From the NCBI GenBank assembly GCA_016712985.1, contig JADJQA010000059.1, positions 1 through 42,112 on the forward strand: a stretch of 42,112 bases of DNA, written 5' to 3'. Source of the DNA: Sulfuritalea sp. (GTDB lineage Bacteria; Pseudomonadota; Gammaproteobacteria; Burkholderiales; Rhodocyclaceae). The position numbers were made by a program, and so were the translations under genes. The notes beneath the pieces are model-generated. The model was given only the letters and a program-made list of their open reading frames with translations, made no database searches and was not told the DNA's origin. Within the stretch, counting starts at the first letter, position 1, and every line of letters starts with the position of its first letter. Shown piece after piece: positions 17,848-25,955 of the stretch.

Positions 17848-18622
17848 GCTAGCCGCCATGAACGGCGAGCCCATCCTGAGCACCAAAGGCCTGAGCAAAC
17901 GCTTCGGCGGCCTGGTCGCGGTCAGCGATGTTTCGCTTGACCTGCATGTCGGCGAAGTCCATGTCGTGATCGGACCCAACGGCGCCGGCAAGACGACGCT
18001 GACCAACCTGCTGTCCGGCGACCTGCTGCCGACGTCGGGCCAGGTGATGTTCGGTGGTCGCGACATCGCCGGCTGCACATCGGACCATATCTCGCGTCTC
18101 GGCATCGGCCGCAGCTACCAGAAGACCAATATCTTCCTCCCCTTCACCGTGTTCGAGAACGCTCGCCTGGCCGCCCAGTCGCGCACGCCGCATGCGCTGA
18201 AAGTTTTCAGTCGCGCCGCGGACTATGCCGAAATCAACCAGCGCGCCGGCGCGGCACTCGAAGCGGCCGGGCTTTCCCATCGCGCCCAGCGCATTGCGGC
18301 TACGCTTTCCCACGGCGAACAGCGCCAACTGGAGATCGCCATGTGCCTCGCCACCCAGCCGCGAGTACTGCTGCTGGACGAGCCGCTTGCCGGCATGGGC
18401 CCGCATGAATCCCAGCGTATGGTGGAATTGATCAAAAAGCTGACGGAAGATCACGCCATCATGCTGATCGAGCACGACATGGATGCGGTCTTTGCCCTGG
18501 CACACCGGCTGACGGTCATGGTCAACGGCGAAGTGCTGGAATCCGGCACGCCCGATGAAGTGCGTTCCAGCCCGGCCGTGCAACTGGCCTATCTCGGCGG
18601 CGAGGAACTGCTCCATGACTGA
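17840..18622 (+). CDS. livG: ABC transporter ATPase, LivG type
   Basis: ATP-binding subunit of 260 residues. Walker A is GPNGAGKTT, the ABC signature is LSHGEQRQLEIAM, Walker B is VLLLDEPLAGM and the switch His lies in LIEHDMD. The C-terminal LAYLGGEEL is typical of the LivG group. The gene overlaps both neighbours by eight bases with the same atgactga junction. It energises the LivH/LivM-type permease pair. Confidence 0.87.
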   Translation: MTELAAMNGEPILSTKGLSKRFGGLVAVSDVSLDLHVGEVHVVIGPNGAGKTTLTNLLSGDLLPTSGQVMFGGRDIAGCTSDHISRLGIGRSYQKTNIFLPFTVFENARLAAQSRTPHALKVFSRAADYAEINQRAGAALEAAGLSHRAQRIAATLSHGEQRQLEIAMCLATQPRVLLLDEPLAGMGPHESQRMVELIKKLTEDHAIMLIEHDMDAVFALAHRLTVMVNGEVLESGTPDEVRSSPAVQLAYLGGEELLHD

Positions 18623-19367
18623 GGCCATGAACGCATCCGCGGCGCTGGCTTCGGCGGCCGATACGCTGCTCGAAGGCAGCGGTCTGCACACCTATTACGG
18701 CGTCAGCCACATCCTGCACGGCGTCGATTTTGCCGTGCGGCGCGGCGAGACTATCGGCCTCATGGGGCGCAACGGCATGGGCAAGACCACGTTGCTGAAG
18801 ACCATGCTTGGTCTGGTGCGGCCGCGCGAGGGCCAGGTCAGGGTGCGCTGCATCGACATGACCCAGGCCGCAACGCACGCCATTGCCCGCCGCGGCATCG
18901 CCTATGTACCGGAAGGCCGCGGCATCTTTCCCAACCTGTCGGTGCGCGAGAACCTGGTCATGGCGGCACGGGCCGGCGTCGATGGTCGCCGCGAATGGGA
19001 TTTCGATCGCGTCATCCATACCTTTCCGCGCCTCGGCGAACGCCTTGCCAACGGCGGCGCGCAACTCTCCGGCGGCGAACAGCAGATGCTGACCATCGGC
19101 CGTGCGCTGATGACCAATCCCGACCTGCTGATCCTCGACGAAGCCACCGAAGGCCTGGCACCGCTGATCGCCCGCGAGATCTGGAGCATCATCAAGACCA
19201 TCCGCGCCTCGGGCATTGCCACCATCATCGTGGACAAGAATTACGCGGCCGTGATGGCTCTGGCGAATCGCAGCGTGGTGCTGGTCAAGGGCAGGGTGGT
19301 GTTTGCCGGCGAATCAAGCGAACTCTCGGACAATCAGGAGCTGATGCAGCGCTTTCTGGGAGTTTGA
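18615..19367 (+). CDS. livF: ABC transporter ATPase, LivF type
   Basis: Second ATP-binding subunit, 250 residues from the ATG that overlaps the livG-type stop. Walker A is GRNGMGKTT, the signature is LSGGEQQMLTIGRAL, and Walker B is LLILDEATEGLAP. In the D/H-loop segment the usual His is replaced: the text reads IIVDKNYAAV where many LivF proteins have VEQN, a variation also common in this subgroup. Ends with SDNQELMQRFLGV as in typical LivF proteins. Last gene of the transporter set. Confidence 0.86.
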   Translation: MTEAMNASAALASAADTLLEGSGLHTYYGVSHILHGVDFAVRRGETIGLMGRNGMGKTTLLKTMLGLVRPREGQVRVRCIDMTQAATHAIARRGIAYVPEGRGIFPNLSVRENLVMAARAGVDGRREWDFDRVIHTFPRLGERLANGGAQLSGGEQQMLTIGRALMTNPDLLILDEATEGLAPLIAREIWSIIKTIRASGIATIIVDKNYAAVMALANRSVVLVKGRVVFAGESSELSDNQELMQRFLGV

Positions 19368-19371
19368 TTCA

Positions 19372-20193
19372 ATGCATGCCGGTTTGATCAGAGCCTGTGG
19401 TCGCGATCTCGAATACCAGCTTATCCCCGCACACCAGATCAATCGCCCGACGCTGGTCCTGCTGCACGAAGGGCTGGGCTCGGTGGCGATGTGGCGCGAT
19501 TTTCCGGCGCGCCTTGCCGCAGCGACTGGCTGCCGTACGCTGGTGTATTCGCGCTACGGCTATGGCCAGTCGGACCTGCTGCGGGAAGCGTTCGGTACCG
19601 ACTACATGCATCGCGAAGCGCGCGAGACACTGCCCGAACTGCTGGCTGCCTTGGACATTGTGAATCCGGTGCTGGTCGGCCACTCCGACGGCGCCTCGAT
19701 TGCGTTGCTGCATGCCGGCGCTGGCCACCCGGTGGCGGGCCTGGTGGTGATGGCGCCGCATTGCTTCGTCGAGGACATCTCGATCCGCAGCATTGCGGCG
19801 GCCAAGGTGGCGTTCGAGACGACCGACCTGCCGGCCAAGCTCGGCCGCTATCACCGCGATGGCGAGCGCACTTTCCGGGGCTGGAACGACATCTGGCTGC
19901 ATCCCGACTTCCGTGCCTGGAACATCGAGAGCTGCCTGCCGCGGATCCGCTGCCCGATCCTGGCGATCCAGGGCGAGGACGACGAGTACGGCACCATGGC
20001 GCAGATCGAGGCGATCGCCGCGGGTGCCACGGCCGCGCCGGATGTCGAATTGCTCAAGCTGGCCGATTGCCGGCATTCCGCGCACAAGGACCAGACCGTG
20101 GCCGTGATCGAGGCGATCAACCGGTTCGTGGAAAACCTCGATATCGGCGCACCGCCAGCGCCAGCGCGGTGCGTCCCAGTGGGAACTTGCTGA
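19372..20193 (+). CDS. Alpha/beta hydrolase
   Basis: A 273-residue alpha/beta-hydrolase fold protein. The nucleophile elbow is GHSDGAS, the acidic residue probably lies in QGEDDEYGT and the catalytic His in CRHSAHKD, so the triad is complete. The oxyanion region is LLHEGLGS. It begins four bases after the ABC ATPase stop and is the last gene of the long + strand run. It could hydrolyse an aromatic ester or thioester brought in by the transporter; the substrate is unknown. The 232-base gap after it has only a weak inverted repeat (cctgatgcc at 20291-20299, ggcatcagg at 20330-20338) that might end the transcript. Confidence 0.75.
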   Translation: MHAGLIRACGRDLEYQLIPAHQINRPTLVLLHEGLGSVAMWRDFPARLAAATGCRTLVYSRYGYGQSDLLREAFGTDYMHREARETLPELLAALDIVNPVLVGHSDGASIALLHAGAGHPVAGLVVMAPHCFVEDISIRSIAAAKVAFETTDLPAKLGRYHRDGERTFRGWNDIWLHPDFRAWNIESCLPRIRCPILAIQGEDDEYGTMAQIEAIAAGATAAPDVELLKLADCRHSAHKDQTVAVIEAINRFVENLDIGAPPAPARCVPVGTC

Positions 20194-20425
20194 TATTTCT
20201 TAGGTGCAGGTGTCAATCGCCGATTTTCGGCCAGCATGCGACGCGATTTTCAGAAAGGGAAAGGCCCGCCAAATCGCACCCCAGGCACTCCCTGATGCCT
20301 GGAGAGTGACCGACGGCGGCCACTGTCCCGGCATCAGGCAGGGGTCATACCTTACGAGCGGCGGCTAACCGTGTCTCATCTGTTTTTTGCACCTGCCCGC
20401 ACCTACCAGGCGGCCATGCCTCCCC

Positions 20426-21037
20426 CTATTGCTGCATAAGGGTCAGGGCCGCCAGCATCATGTCGTTCAGATCGGTCGGCAGCGGCAGCGCGCGCTGCCT
20501 GAGCTGCGCCAGCAGCGCCTGCTGCTGATCCGGGGACAGCGTACGGAAATTGGCTGCGAAACGCTCCGCGAGCAAGCGCTTCTCGTCGGGCGACAAGCCG
20601 TTAAGCTGGTCGTGGGTGAATTGGACCTGACGCGCGACCACGACGAACTGATTCAGTATCGCCTCGCGGTGCGCGCTGTTCGCAGGATCCGCCAGGGCCT
20701 TATCGAGCCCGGCATGCAGCTCGGCAAGCTGCGAGCGGCTGAGATAGACGAAGCTCTCGTCGATCAGCGCGCGCAGGTCCTGCTGATCCATGCTTGCCGG
20801 CGGCTTCGGCGACTGGAGTGTCGCGGGCACGGGGGCTCTCGCTACGTTGCTGCCCCCCACCTTGCCACGACGCGCCTTCTCCTCCTGCATGGAGGTCTCG
20901 ATCAGGTTCTTGGCGAACCCAAGCAAGAACATGAGTAAAGGATCCGCCGCGCGGGCAGCGATCGGCTGCGCAAAGGCTGCGACAATCACGATTGCCCTGA
21001 GCAGAAGAATCGGATTTCGATGACGGCGCAACGCCAT
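20426..21037 (-). CDS. Exported protein of unknown function
   Basis: A 203-residue protein I do not recognise. It starts with a basic segment and a hydrophobic core (ILLLRAIVIVAAFAQPIAARA) with a likely signal-peptidase site at ARA-AD. The mature part has a short hydrophobic stretch (PLLMFLLGFAKNLIE), a basic hinge, then a helical, Gln/Leu/Ala-rich region (QDLRALIDESFVYLSRSQ onward) with acidic and basic residues spaced as in helical bundles. No catalytic motif is visible. It points away from the insertion sequence and toward the end of the hydrolase gene, so it is convergent with region 1. Confidence 0.6.
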   Translation of the reverse strand: MALRRHRNPILLLRAIVIVAAFAQPIAARAADPLLMFLLGFAKNLIETSMQEEKARRGKVGGSNVARAPVPATLQSPKPPASMDQQDLRALIDESFVYLSRSQLAELHAGLDKALADPANSAHREAILNQFVVVARQVQFTHDQLNGLSPDEKRLLAERFAANFRTLSPDQQQALLAQLRQRALPLPTDLNDMMLAALTLMQQ

Positions 21038-21120
21038 GAACGCCTCCAGCCAGAACCGGCACGGATCGGAAGTCTAGCGCATCCCTGTGCGCGCGTGTCA
21101 GGGTATGGCAGGCACTCTCC

Positions 21121-21607
21121 TCATCTGACCAGCCGCATTAATTCGCTGACGTCGGAGCTTTCTTCCAGGTGCCAGAGCGCATCGATCAGAGGCTGGACGG
21201 GGCGTCGCTGCGTTCCCGTTGCGGCGAGATCGCGCACCTTGGTCTCGATCTGCGCTTCGGTCGTGGGGCGAGCGAGGCTGCCCAGCACACGGCGAATCTC
21301 GCTCGAATGGCACCTTCCGTCGCGGGTGTCGATACTGACTTGTGCCGCATCGACGGCAATCGCCGGGTCTTTTCAACGCAGACCTTGATTCCGAAGGCCT
21401 CCACGTCCGGTCGGATCACGCAGGCGTCCCTATATTGCGCGATACCGGGCGCGCCATACAGGAAGCAGACCGCTGCGCCGTGCTGGGCGCTGACCGCCGC
21501 CTCTCTCCCCGAGCGTGGCGGGCCTATCGGCACGGTGACACAGCAAAGGGTTCCGGATCGCGGCGAAATGTCCGCTCGACATGGACCGGCGGTGCTTAAC
21601 CGCATAC
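21121..21607 (-). pseudogene. MmgE/PrpD-family gene, C-terminal fragment
   Basis: Reading the - strand from the insertion sequence leftward gives the C-terminal part of an MmgE/PrpD (2-methylcitrate dehydratase-like) protein: REAAVSAQHGAAVCFLYG, then VEAFGIKVCVEK, then DPAIAVDAAQVSIDTRDGR, LARPTTEAQIETKVRDLA and LIDALWHLEESSDV before the TGA at 21121-21123. The middle needs a one-base repair near 21368-21371 (aag ?ac ccg). The roughly 300 N-terminal residues are missing because the insertion element begins at 21608. The identification rests on my recall of the family C-terminus and is moderately sure. Confidence 0.6.
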
Positions 21608-21619
21608 CATTACACACAA
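21608..21619 (+). repeat. Left terminal inverted repeat of the IS
   Basis: The sequence cattacacacaa matches the reverse complement of the right end over 12 bases. It lies six bases beyond the transposase stop codon (TAG, 21625-21627 on the - strand). Confidence 0.7.
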
Positions 21620-21624
21620 CTCGC

Positions 21625-22965
21625 CTATGAGTTTTGAAGCTGTCGCATATGCTCGACGCCCTCGACGAAATCTCTGATGCGAGCGAAGCCGAGCCAGAGC
21701 GTTTTGACGCCCGGCTCGCCATCGCATTTGCGGCCGAGGAAGCCGCCGAGCTTGGCGATTTGGCGGATGACCTCGCGCAGGGTGGGCGTTTCCGTCGGTG
21801 GTTTCTTCTTCGCCAGAATGTAGGCGCCTTTCCACTCGGCTTCGGTAAACAACTCGCTCGCCGCCAAGTCCGGGTGAGTGCGACCCAGTCGCACCAGTCG
21901 AGCCAAACGCCATGCGACCACCATATACACGGCCAGCGCCAGTTCCAACTTCGCGACGCTCCCCAATTGCAAGGCCTCCACGCGGCAGCCGTTCTTGAGC
22001 ACGTTGAAGAAAATCTCGATTTCCCACCGGCAACGATACCAGTCAATCAGTTCACCGGCAGCGGCAAAGTCCGCCACCGTTCGGTTCGTCAGCAAGCGCC
22101 ACTCCACCGCCTTGCAGCCCGCCGGCGGGTTCATTTCCTTGGCGACAACACAGGTCACACCCAGCAACCCGCCGAGGCCATCCGGGATGTCAATGCGGCG
22201 CGCCCACACCTGCTGGCGAACGACACGTGCCATCTGCCCCGAGCGTGCCGCCAGGGTGAACTCAATCTCTCCCAAGGCGTCGCCCTCCAGGGTTTGCGCC
22301 CACAATTTGCGGCCCCGGTGTACGCTGCGGTTATGTTGCGAGCGAATCAGCCAGTCCGCCGGATTACCCAGATCACGGGCGCAACGCATCAATTCGACGA
22401 TGTCGGCTTCGCGGTCGCCGATATAGATCAGGCGCGTGTCTGGCAGGATGGACGCCATTTCGGCGATCCGCTCATAGCCCTCGGTCCAGCGCAGACTTTC
22501 ACGCACACCGGGCCGTGTGCCGTCGGCGGCCTTGGGTTCCCGCGACCACATCCACGCGTCGGTGATGCCCAAGGGTTCGCGTTCCGGCGTCACGACGTAG
22601 GTAGGGTGCAGGTACATGCCGCGTTGCGCCTCAAACGACAGCGGACCCAGTCCGTCAATGCCCTGAACGTTGAAATCCAGTTCGGTGGTGTCTTGCAGGC
22701 ACAGCACCACACGGTGTTGCCGTATCCGGGCTTGCGTGCGCTCCCTGTGGGGCGTCAGGATCCTTTGCCACTCAAGCGCTCGCTTGCCATTGTGGGCTTG
22801 ATCGAAAAGCCGGTATGTGGCCTGCGTTTCACTGCAGTCAGGGCAGGCTCCGGGAATGCTCGCCGTCGGCTTGTCGGCAAAACGTTCCGCGAGTTTCACC
22901 AACCGCCGGTTCAACCGCTTGTCTCCCAGGTCCGCCCCGGCAAATTCTTCCTCCGACCACGTCAT
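21625..22965 (-). CDS. IS4-family transposase (Tn5-like DDE)
   Basis: A 446-residue cut-and-paste transposase. The N-terminus MTWSEEEFAGADLGDKRLN and the segment KPTASIPGACPDCSETQATYRLFD form the Tn5-type DNA-binding region. The DDE residues are visible: Asp in VVLCLQDTTELDF, Asp in LIYIGDREADIVELM and Glu in CRWEIEIFFNVLKNG (the Y-R-E-K signature region, with Lys in LKNG). The start is set at 22965 because a strong agggagg site stands six bases upstream; the open frame extends further to 23028 but without such a site. The gene looks intact, so the element may still be active. Confidence 0.88.
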   Translation of the reverse strand: MTWSEEEFAGADLGDKRLNRRLVKLAERFADKPTASIPGACPDCSETQATYRLFDQAHNGKRALEWQRILTPHRERTQARIRQHRVVLCLQDTTELDFNVQGIDGLGPLSFEAQRGMYLHPTYVVTPEREPLGITDAWMWSREPKAADGTRPGVRESLRWTEGYERIAEMASILPDTRLIYIGDREADIVELMRCARDLGNPADWLIRSQHNRSVHRGRKLWAQTLEGDALGEIEFTLAARSGQMARVVRQQVWARRIDIPDGLGGLLGVTCVVAKEMNPPAGCKAVEWRLLTNRTVADFAAAGELIDWYRCRWEIEIFFNVLKNGCRVEALQLGSVAKLELALAVYMVVAWRLARLVRLGRTHPDLAASELFTEAEWKGAYILAKKKPPTETPTLREVIRQIAKLGGFLGRKCDGEPGVKTLWLGFARIRDFVEGVEHMRQLQNS

Positions 22966-23070
22966 ATACGCCTCCCTTATCGCAAAATGCGCAGGGATAA
23001 GCAAAGGGTATACCAGGCTAAATCGCACGGGTATTTCCGTTACGTGATCAGCTCGCTCGAAGGCTCAGAT

Positions 23071-23082
23071 TTGTGTGTAATG
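23071..23082 (-). repeat. Right terminal inverted repeat of the IS
   Basis: ttgtgtgtaatg is the exact reverse complement of the left end over 12 bases and marks where the element stops and the dioxygenase fragment begins. Confidence 0.7.
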
Positions 23083-23083
23083 A

Positions 23084-23761
23084 CATGGGTTTACCGTGGT
23101 ATCGGGCGAGAAACCGCCGATGGAGAAAGGCGACCTGATTCTCACACCGCCTGGCTTGTGGCACGAGCATGGTCACGAGGGCAGGGGGCCGGTGATATGG
23201 CTCGATGCGCTCGACCTGCCATTGACTTATGGCATCGACGCTTCCTACTGCATCGAAGGCAAGTCGCAGGCCGTGGACCAGGCGCAGGGCAAATGCAACG
23301 CGGAATTCCGTCAGGGCGGAGTCATCCCCTACCGCTCCCTGGATTCGAGTTCGACGCGCTATCCTCTGCTGCGTTTTCCGTGGCGCGAGGTCAGGCAGTC
23401 GCTGCTTGCGCTGACCGGTGTGACGGCGAAAGCGGAATTGGTCCACCTCGCCTACGTGAACCCGGAAACAGGCCGGGAGTGTTTGCCGACCCTGGGCTTC
23501 TCGGCAATCATGTTGCGCCCCGGCGAGGAAACGCGTCTGCGGAAGCGTTCGGCATCCGCTGTTATCCACGGTGTTGAAGGCGTCGGGATTGCCACGATCG
23601 ATCATGTGGCGCACGCATTTGGGGAGGCCGACACCATCGCCGTGCCTACCCATGCGGAGGTCATGCTGAGCAATGCATCAGGGAAGGAGGCGGCCTGCCT
23701 GTTCATGGTCGACGACGCTCCATTGCATCGAAAACTCGGCATCTATGAAGTTTTCGATTGA
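23084..23761 (+). pseudogene. Gentisate 1,2-dioxygenase, 5'-truncated
   Basis: The open frame begins at the edge of the insertion element with HGFTVVSGEK and gives 225 residues of a bicupin dioxygenase that normally has about 340. The iron-ligand motif of the first cupin (GLWHEHGHEG) is present. The second half shows the C-terminal cupin, with SAIMLRPGEETRLRKR and the ending LHRKLGIYEVFD. About 110 N-terminal residues and the start are lost, so the enzyme that opens the gentisate ring aerobically is very probably not made. GTG at 23096 could start a shorter protein, but no ribosome site precedes it. Homologues acting on 1-hydroxy-2-naphthoate or salicylate are possible. Confidence 0.78.
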
Positions 23762-23919
23762 GGCGGCAGCGAGCTGTTAAACGCCGCTACTGTGCAGCCA
23801 GAATGCGAATCGATTGGCTTGACTGGCTGATGCTTTGCCCTTAACGTATACAGTATCCAATAGCTAATTCAAAATCATTTCGGCCTGCGCCGACAGCAGG
23901 ACCACAGGAGGGAAAGCAA

Positions 23920-25890
23920 GTGATCAAACCAGGCGAAGCAAAGCTCAATCATCTGTTCCAGCCGGGGCGAATCGGCAAGTTCGTGACGAAGAACCGTATC
24001 AAGTATGGCGCCTGCTGTGTCTCCAATTACAACACCCGCGACGGCTACATCACGGCGCGCGAACTGGCGCGAATGCGGGTGATTGCCCAGACCGGTTGCG
24101 GCATCATCACCAACCAGGGCGCCTATCCGGATGCCAAGGGCGAGGGCAAGTCCTATTTCCGCCAGGTCGCGATCTACGACGACAAGTTCCTTCCGCAGTT
24201 CGAGGAAATCGCCGGCTACATCAAGGAAGCCGGCGCCATCGGCATCCAGCAGATCCTCCATGCCGGGCGTTATGGCGGTATCGATCTCGGCTACTGCGTC
24301 CAGCCCTCGGACGTGCCGCAAACTCTGCCGCATTTTCGTCCGCCGCGCGTGCTGACCGCCGAGCAGATCCGCGAGATCGTCGAACAGCACGCCGACGCGG
24401 CGAAACGCGCGATTCGCGCCGGCTTCGACGGGACCGAAGTTACCAGCTTCATGGGCTACCTGCTGGCCAACTTCAATTCCCGCTTCACCAACCAGCGCAC
24501 CGACGACTACGGCGGCTCGATCGAGAACCGCGGCCGTTTCATGCGCGAACTGATCGACTCGATCAAGCAGGCAACTCCGGACAACCCCCTGGTGGTGCGC
24601 CTCAACGGCGACGAGCTGATGCAGCGCTGGGGCGGCAACACCGAGGACGAATGCTATGAACTCATGCAGCAGGCCGTCGATTGCGGCGTGGACATGATCT
24701 CGGTCACCGTCGGCTGGCAGGAAGCCCCGGAATCCTCGATCGGCCGCGACATTCCTCCGGGATACTGGAACTACCTGTCGGAACGCGCCAAGAAGATGTT
24801 CCCCGACACCCTGATCACCTTCGGCAATCGCCTGCCCGATCCGAACATGGCCAACGACTGCGTCCGCGACGGCACGTTCGACTTCTGGGAAGTCTGTCGC
24901 CCGCTGCTGGCCGACCCCGAACTGATCCACAAGGCCGCCGAGGACCGGCTTGAGGAAACCCGCCGTTGCATCGGCTCGCTGAACTGCCTGTCGCGGCTGT
25001 TCCGCGACCTGCCCTACACCTGCACCATGAACCCGGCGCTGGGTCACGAAGTCGAGCCCGAGGACCACGTCACCACTGCCGCAGTCAAAAAGAAGATCAT
25101 GGTCATCGGCGCCGGCCCCGCCGGCATGGAGTGCGCAATCACGGCGGCCAAGCGCGGCCACGATGTCACGGTGTTCGACAAGGCCGCTCGCATTGGCGGC
25201 AATCTGGCGGCTTACGCCGACAACGACCTGGCGCGGCCCGACGATCTGAAGTCCATCATTTCCCACTACGACGTCATGGCCAGGAAGCATGGCGTGCAGA
25301 TTCGCCTGAACACCGAGGTCGAAGCCAAGTTCATGCGCAGCGTGCTGCACCAATACGACGTCTGCGTGGTTGCCGCAGGTGCACGCATGGACCGCGAGGC
25401 ATTCGTTTGGCTGGAAGGTCACGAACTGCTGGTAGACGCACTGGAGGTGGCCCATCACCGCATCCAGCCCAGCGGCAAGGTGGTGGTGATCGGTGCGGGC
25501 AAGGTCGGCCTGACGGTGGCGGAATACCTGAAGAAGCATGGCGTCGAGGTCATCATCGTCGAGCAGGCCAAGCGCATCGCAGGAGACATCAAGCCATCCT
25601 TCAAGTGGCGCCATGCGTCATGGGTCGAGGAACTGGAGATTCCCTGCCTGACCAGTTCGCGGCCAACGAAGATCACCGGGGAGGGCGTCACCGTTGTCAA
25701 CGACAAGGGCAAGGAAAGCTTCCTGCCGGCCGACACGGTGCTTCTGGCGGCTCCCCGCAAGGCCAACCATGAGCTGTTCCACGAGTTCGAATGGATGATC
25801 GACGAGCTGCACGGCATTGGCGATGCGCTTATTCCGCGCGGTCTCGAACAGGCCATTTCCGAGGGCTATCGGCTCGGGGTCAGGATTTGA
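23920..25890 (+). CDS. Old Yellow Enzyme/2,4-dienoyl-CoA reductase-like flavoprotein with altered Fe-S site
   Basis: A 656-residue enzyme with an FMN TIM barrel (about 1-370) and FAD/NAD(P)H folds (VIGAGPAGMECAI from about 395; VVVIGAGKVGLTVAEYL further on). This is the layout of 2,4-dienoyl-CoA reductase, trimethylamine dehydrogenase, BaiCD and the naphthoyl-CoA reductases. The proton-donor Tyr is likely Tyr180 in GYLLANF. The [4Fe-4S] loop normally has four cysteines; here it reads CIGSLNC...C with Cys350, Ser353, Cys356 and Cys368, so one ligand is Ser. The start is GTG at 23920 after aggaggg. A TTGACT box at 23819-23824 and the palindrome gtatac near 23846 lie upstream. The ligase gene follows 65 bases later, so the substrate is probably an aromatic or alicyclic acyl-CoA; which one is unknown. 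Confidence 0.75.
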   Translation: MIKPGEAKLNHLFQPGRIGKFVTKNRIKYGACCVSNYNTRDGYITARELARMRVIAQTGCGIITNQGAYPDAKGEGKSYFRQVAIYDDKFLPQFEEIAGYIKEAGAIGIQQILHAGRYGGIDLGYCVQPSDVPQTLPHFRPPRVLTAEQIREIVEQHADAAKRAIRAGFDGTEVTSFMGYLLANFNSRFTNQRTDDYGGSIENRGRFMRELIDSIKQATPDNPLVVRLNGDELMQRWGGNTEDECYELMQQAVDCGVDMISVTVGWQEAPESSIGRDIPPGYWNYLSERAKKMFPDTLITFGNRLPDPNMANDCVRDGTFDFWEVCRPLLADPELIHKAAEDRLEETRRCIGSLNCLSRLFRDLPYTCTMNPALGHEVEPEDHVTTAAVKKKIMVIGAGPAGMECAITAAKRGHDVTVFDKAARIGGNLAAYADNDLARPDDLKSIISHYDVMARKHGVQIRLNTEVEAKFMRSVLHQYDVCVVAAGARMDREAFVWLEGHELLVDALEVAHHRIQPSGKVVVIGAGKVGLTVAEYLKKHGVEVIIVEQAKRIAGDIKPSFKWRHASWVEELEIPCLTSSRPTKITGEGVTVVNDKGKESFLPADTVLLAAPRKANHELFHEFEWMIDELHGIGDALIPRGLEQAISEGYRLGVRI

Positions 25891-25955
25891 AAATTGCGGG
25901 CCGCGCCGAAGCCTGGCGATGGCCCGTCGGTGCACGATGCGTCTGAGGAGATCGC

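Larger units (their letters stand above)
21608..23082 (-). mobile_element. IS4-family (Tn5/IS50-like group) insertion sequence
   Basis: An element of about 1,475 bases with one transposase gene filling it. Its ends share the inverted repeat cattacacacaa: 21608-21619 on the left and ttgtgtgtaatg at 23071-23082 on the right. Outside the ends the flanks read cgcatac (left) and acatggg (right), with no direct repeat of the 9-12 bases expected for this family. The two flanking genes are both broken at the element and each lacks its 5' part. This points to a deletion or recombination rather than a simple insertion; exact end positions are accurate to a base or two. Confidence 0.85.

Noticed and set aside
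21634..23577. A 647-codon open frame on the + strand through the insertion sequence
   Set aside because: Antisense to the intact transposase and running out of the element into the dioxygenase fragment in the wrong frame; mirror-frame composition.
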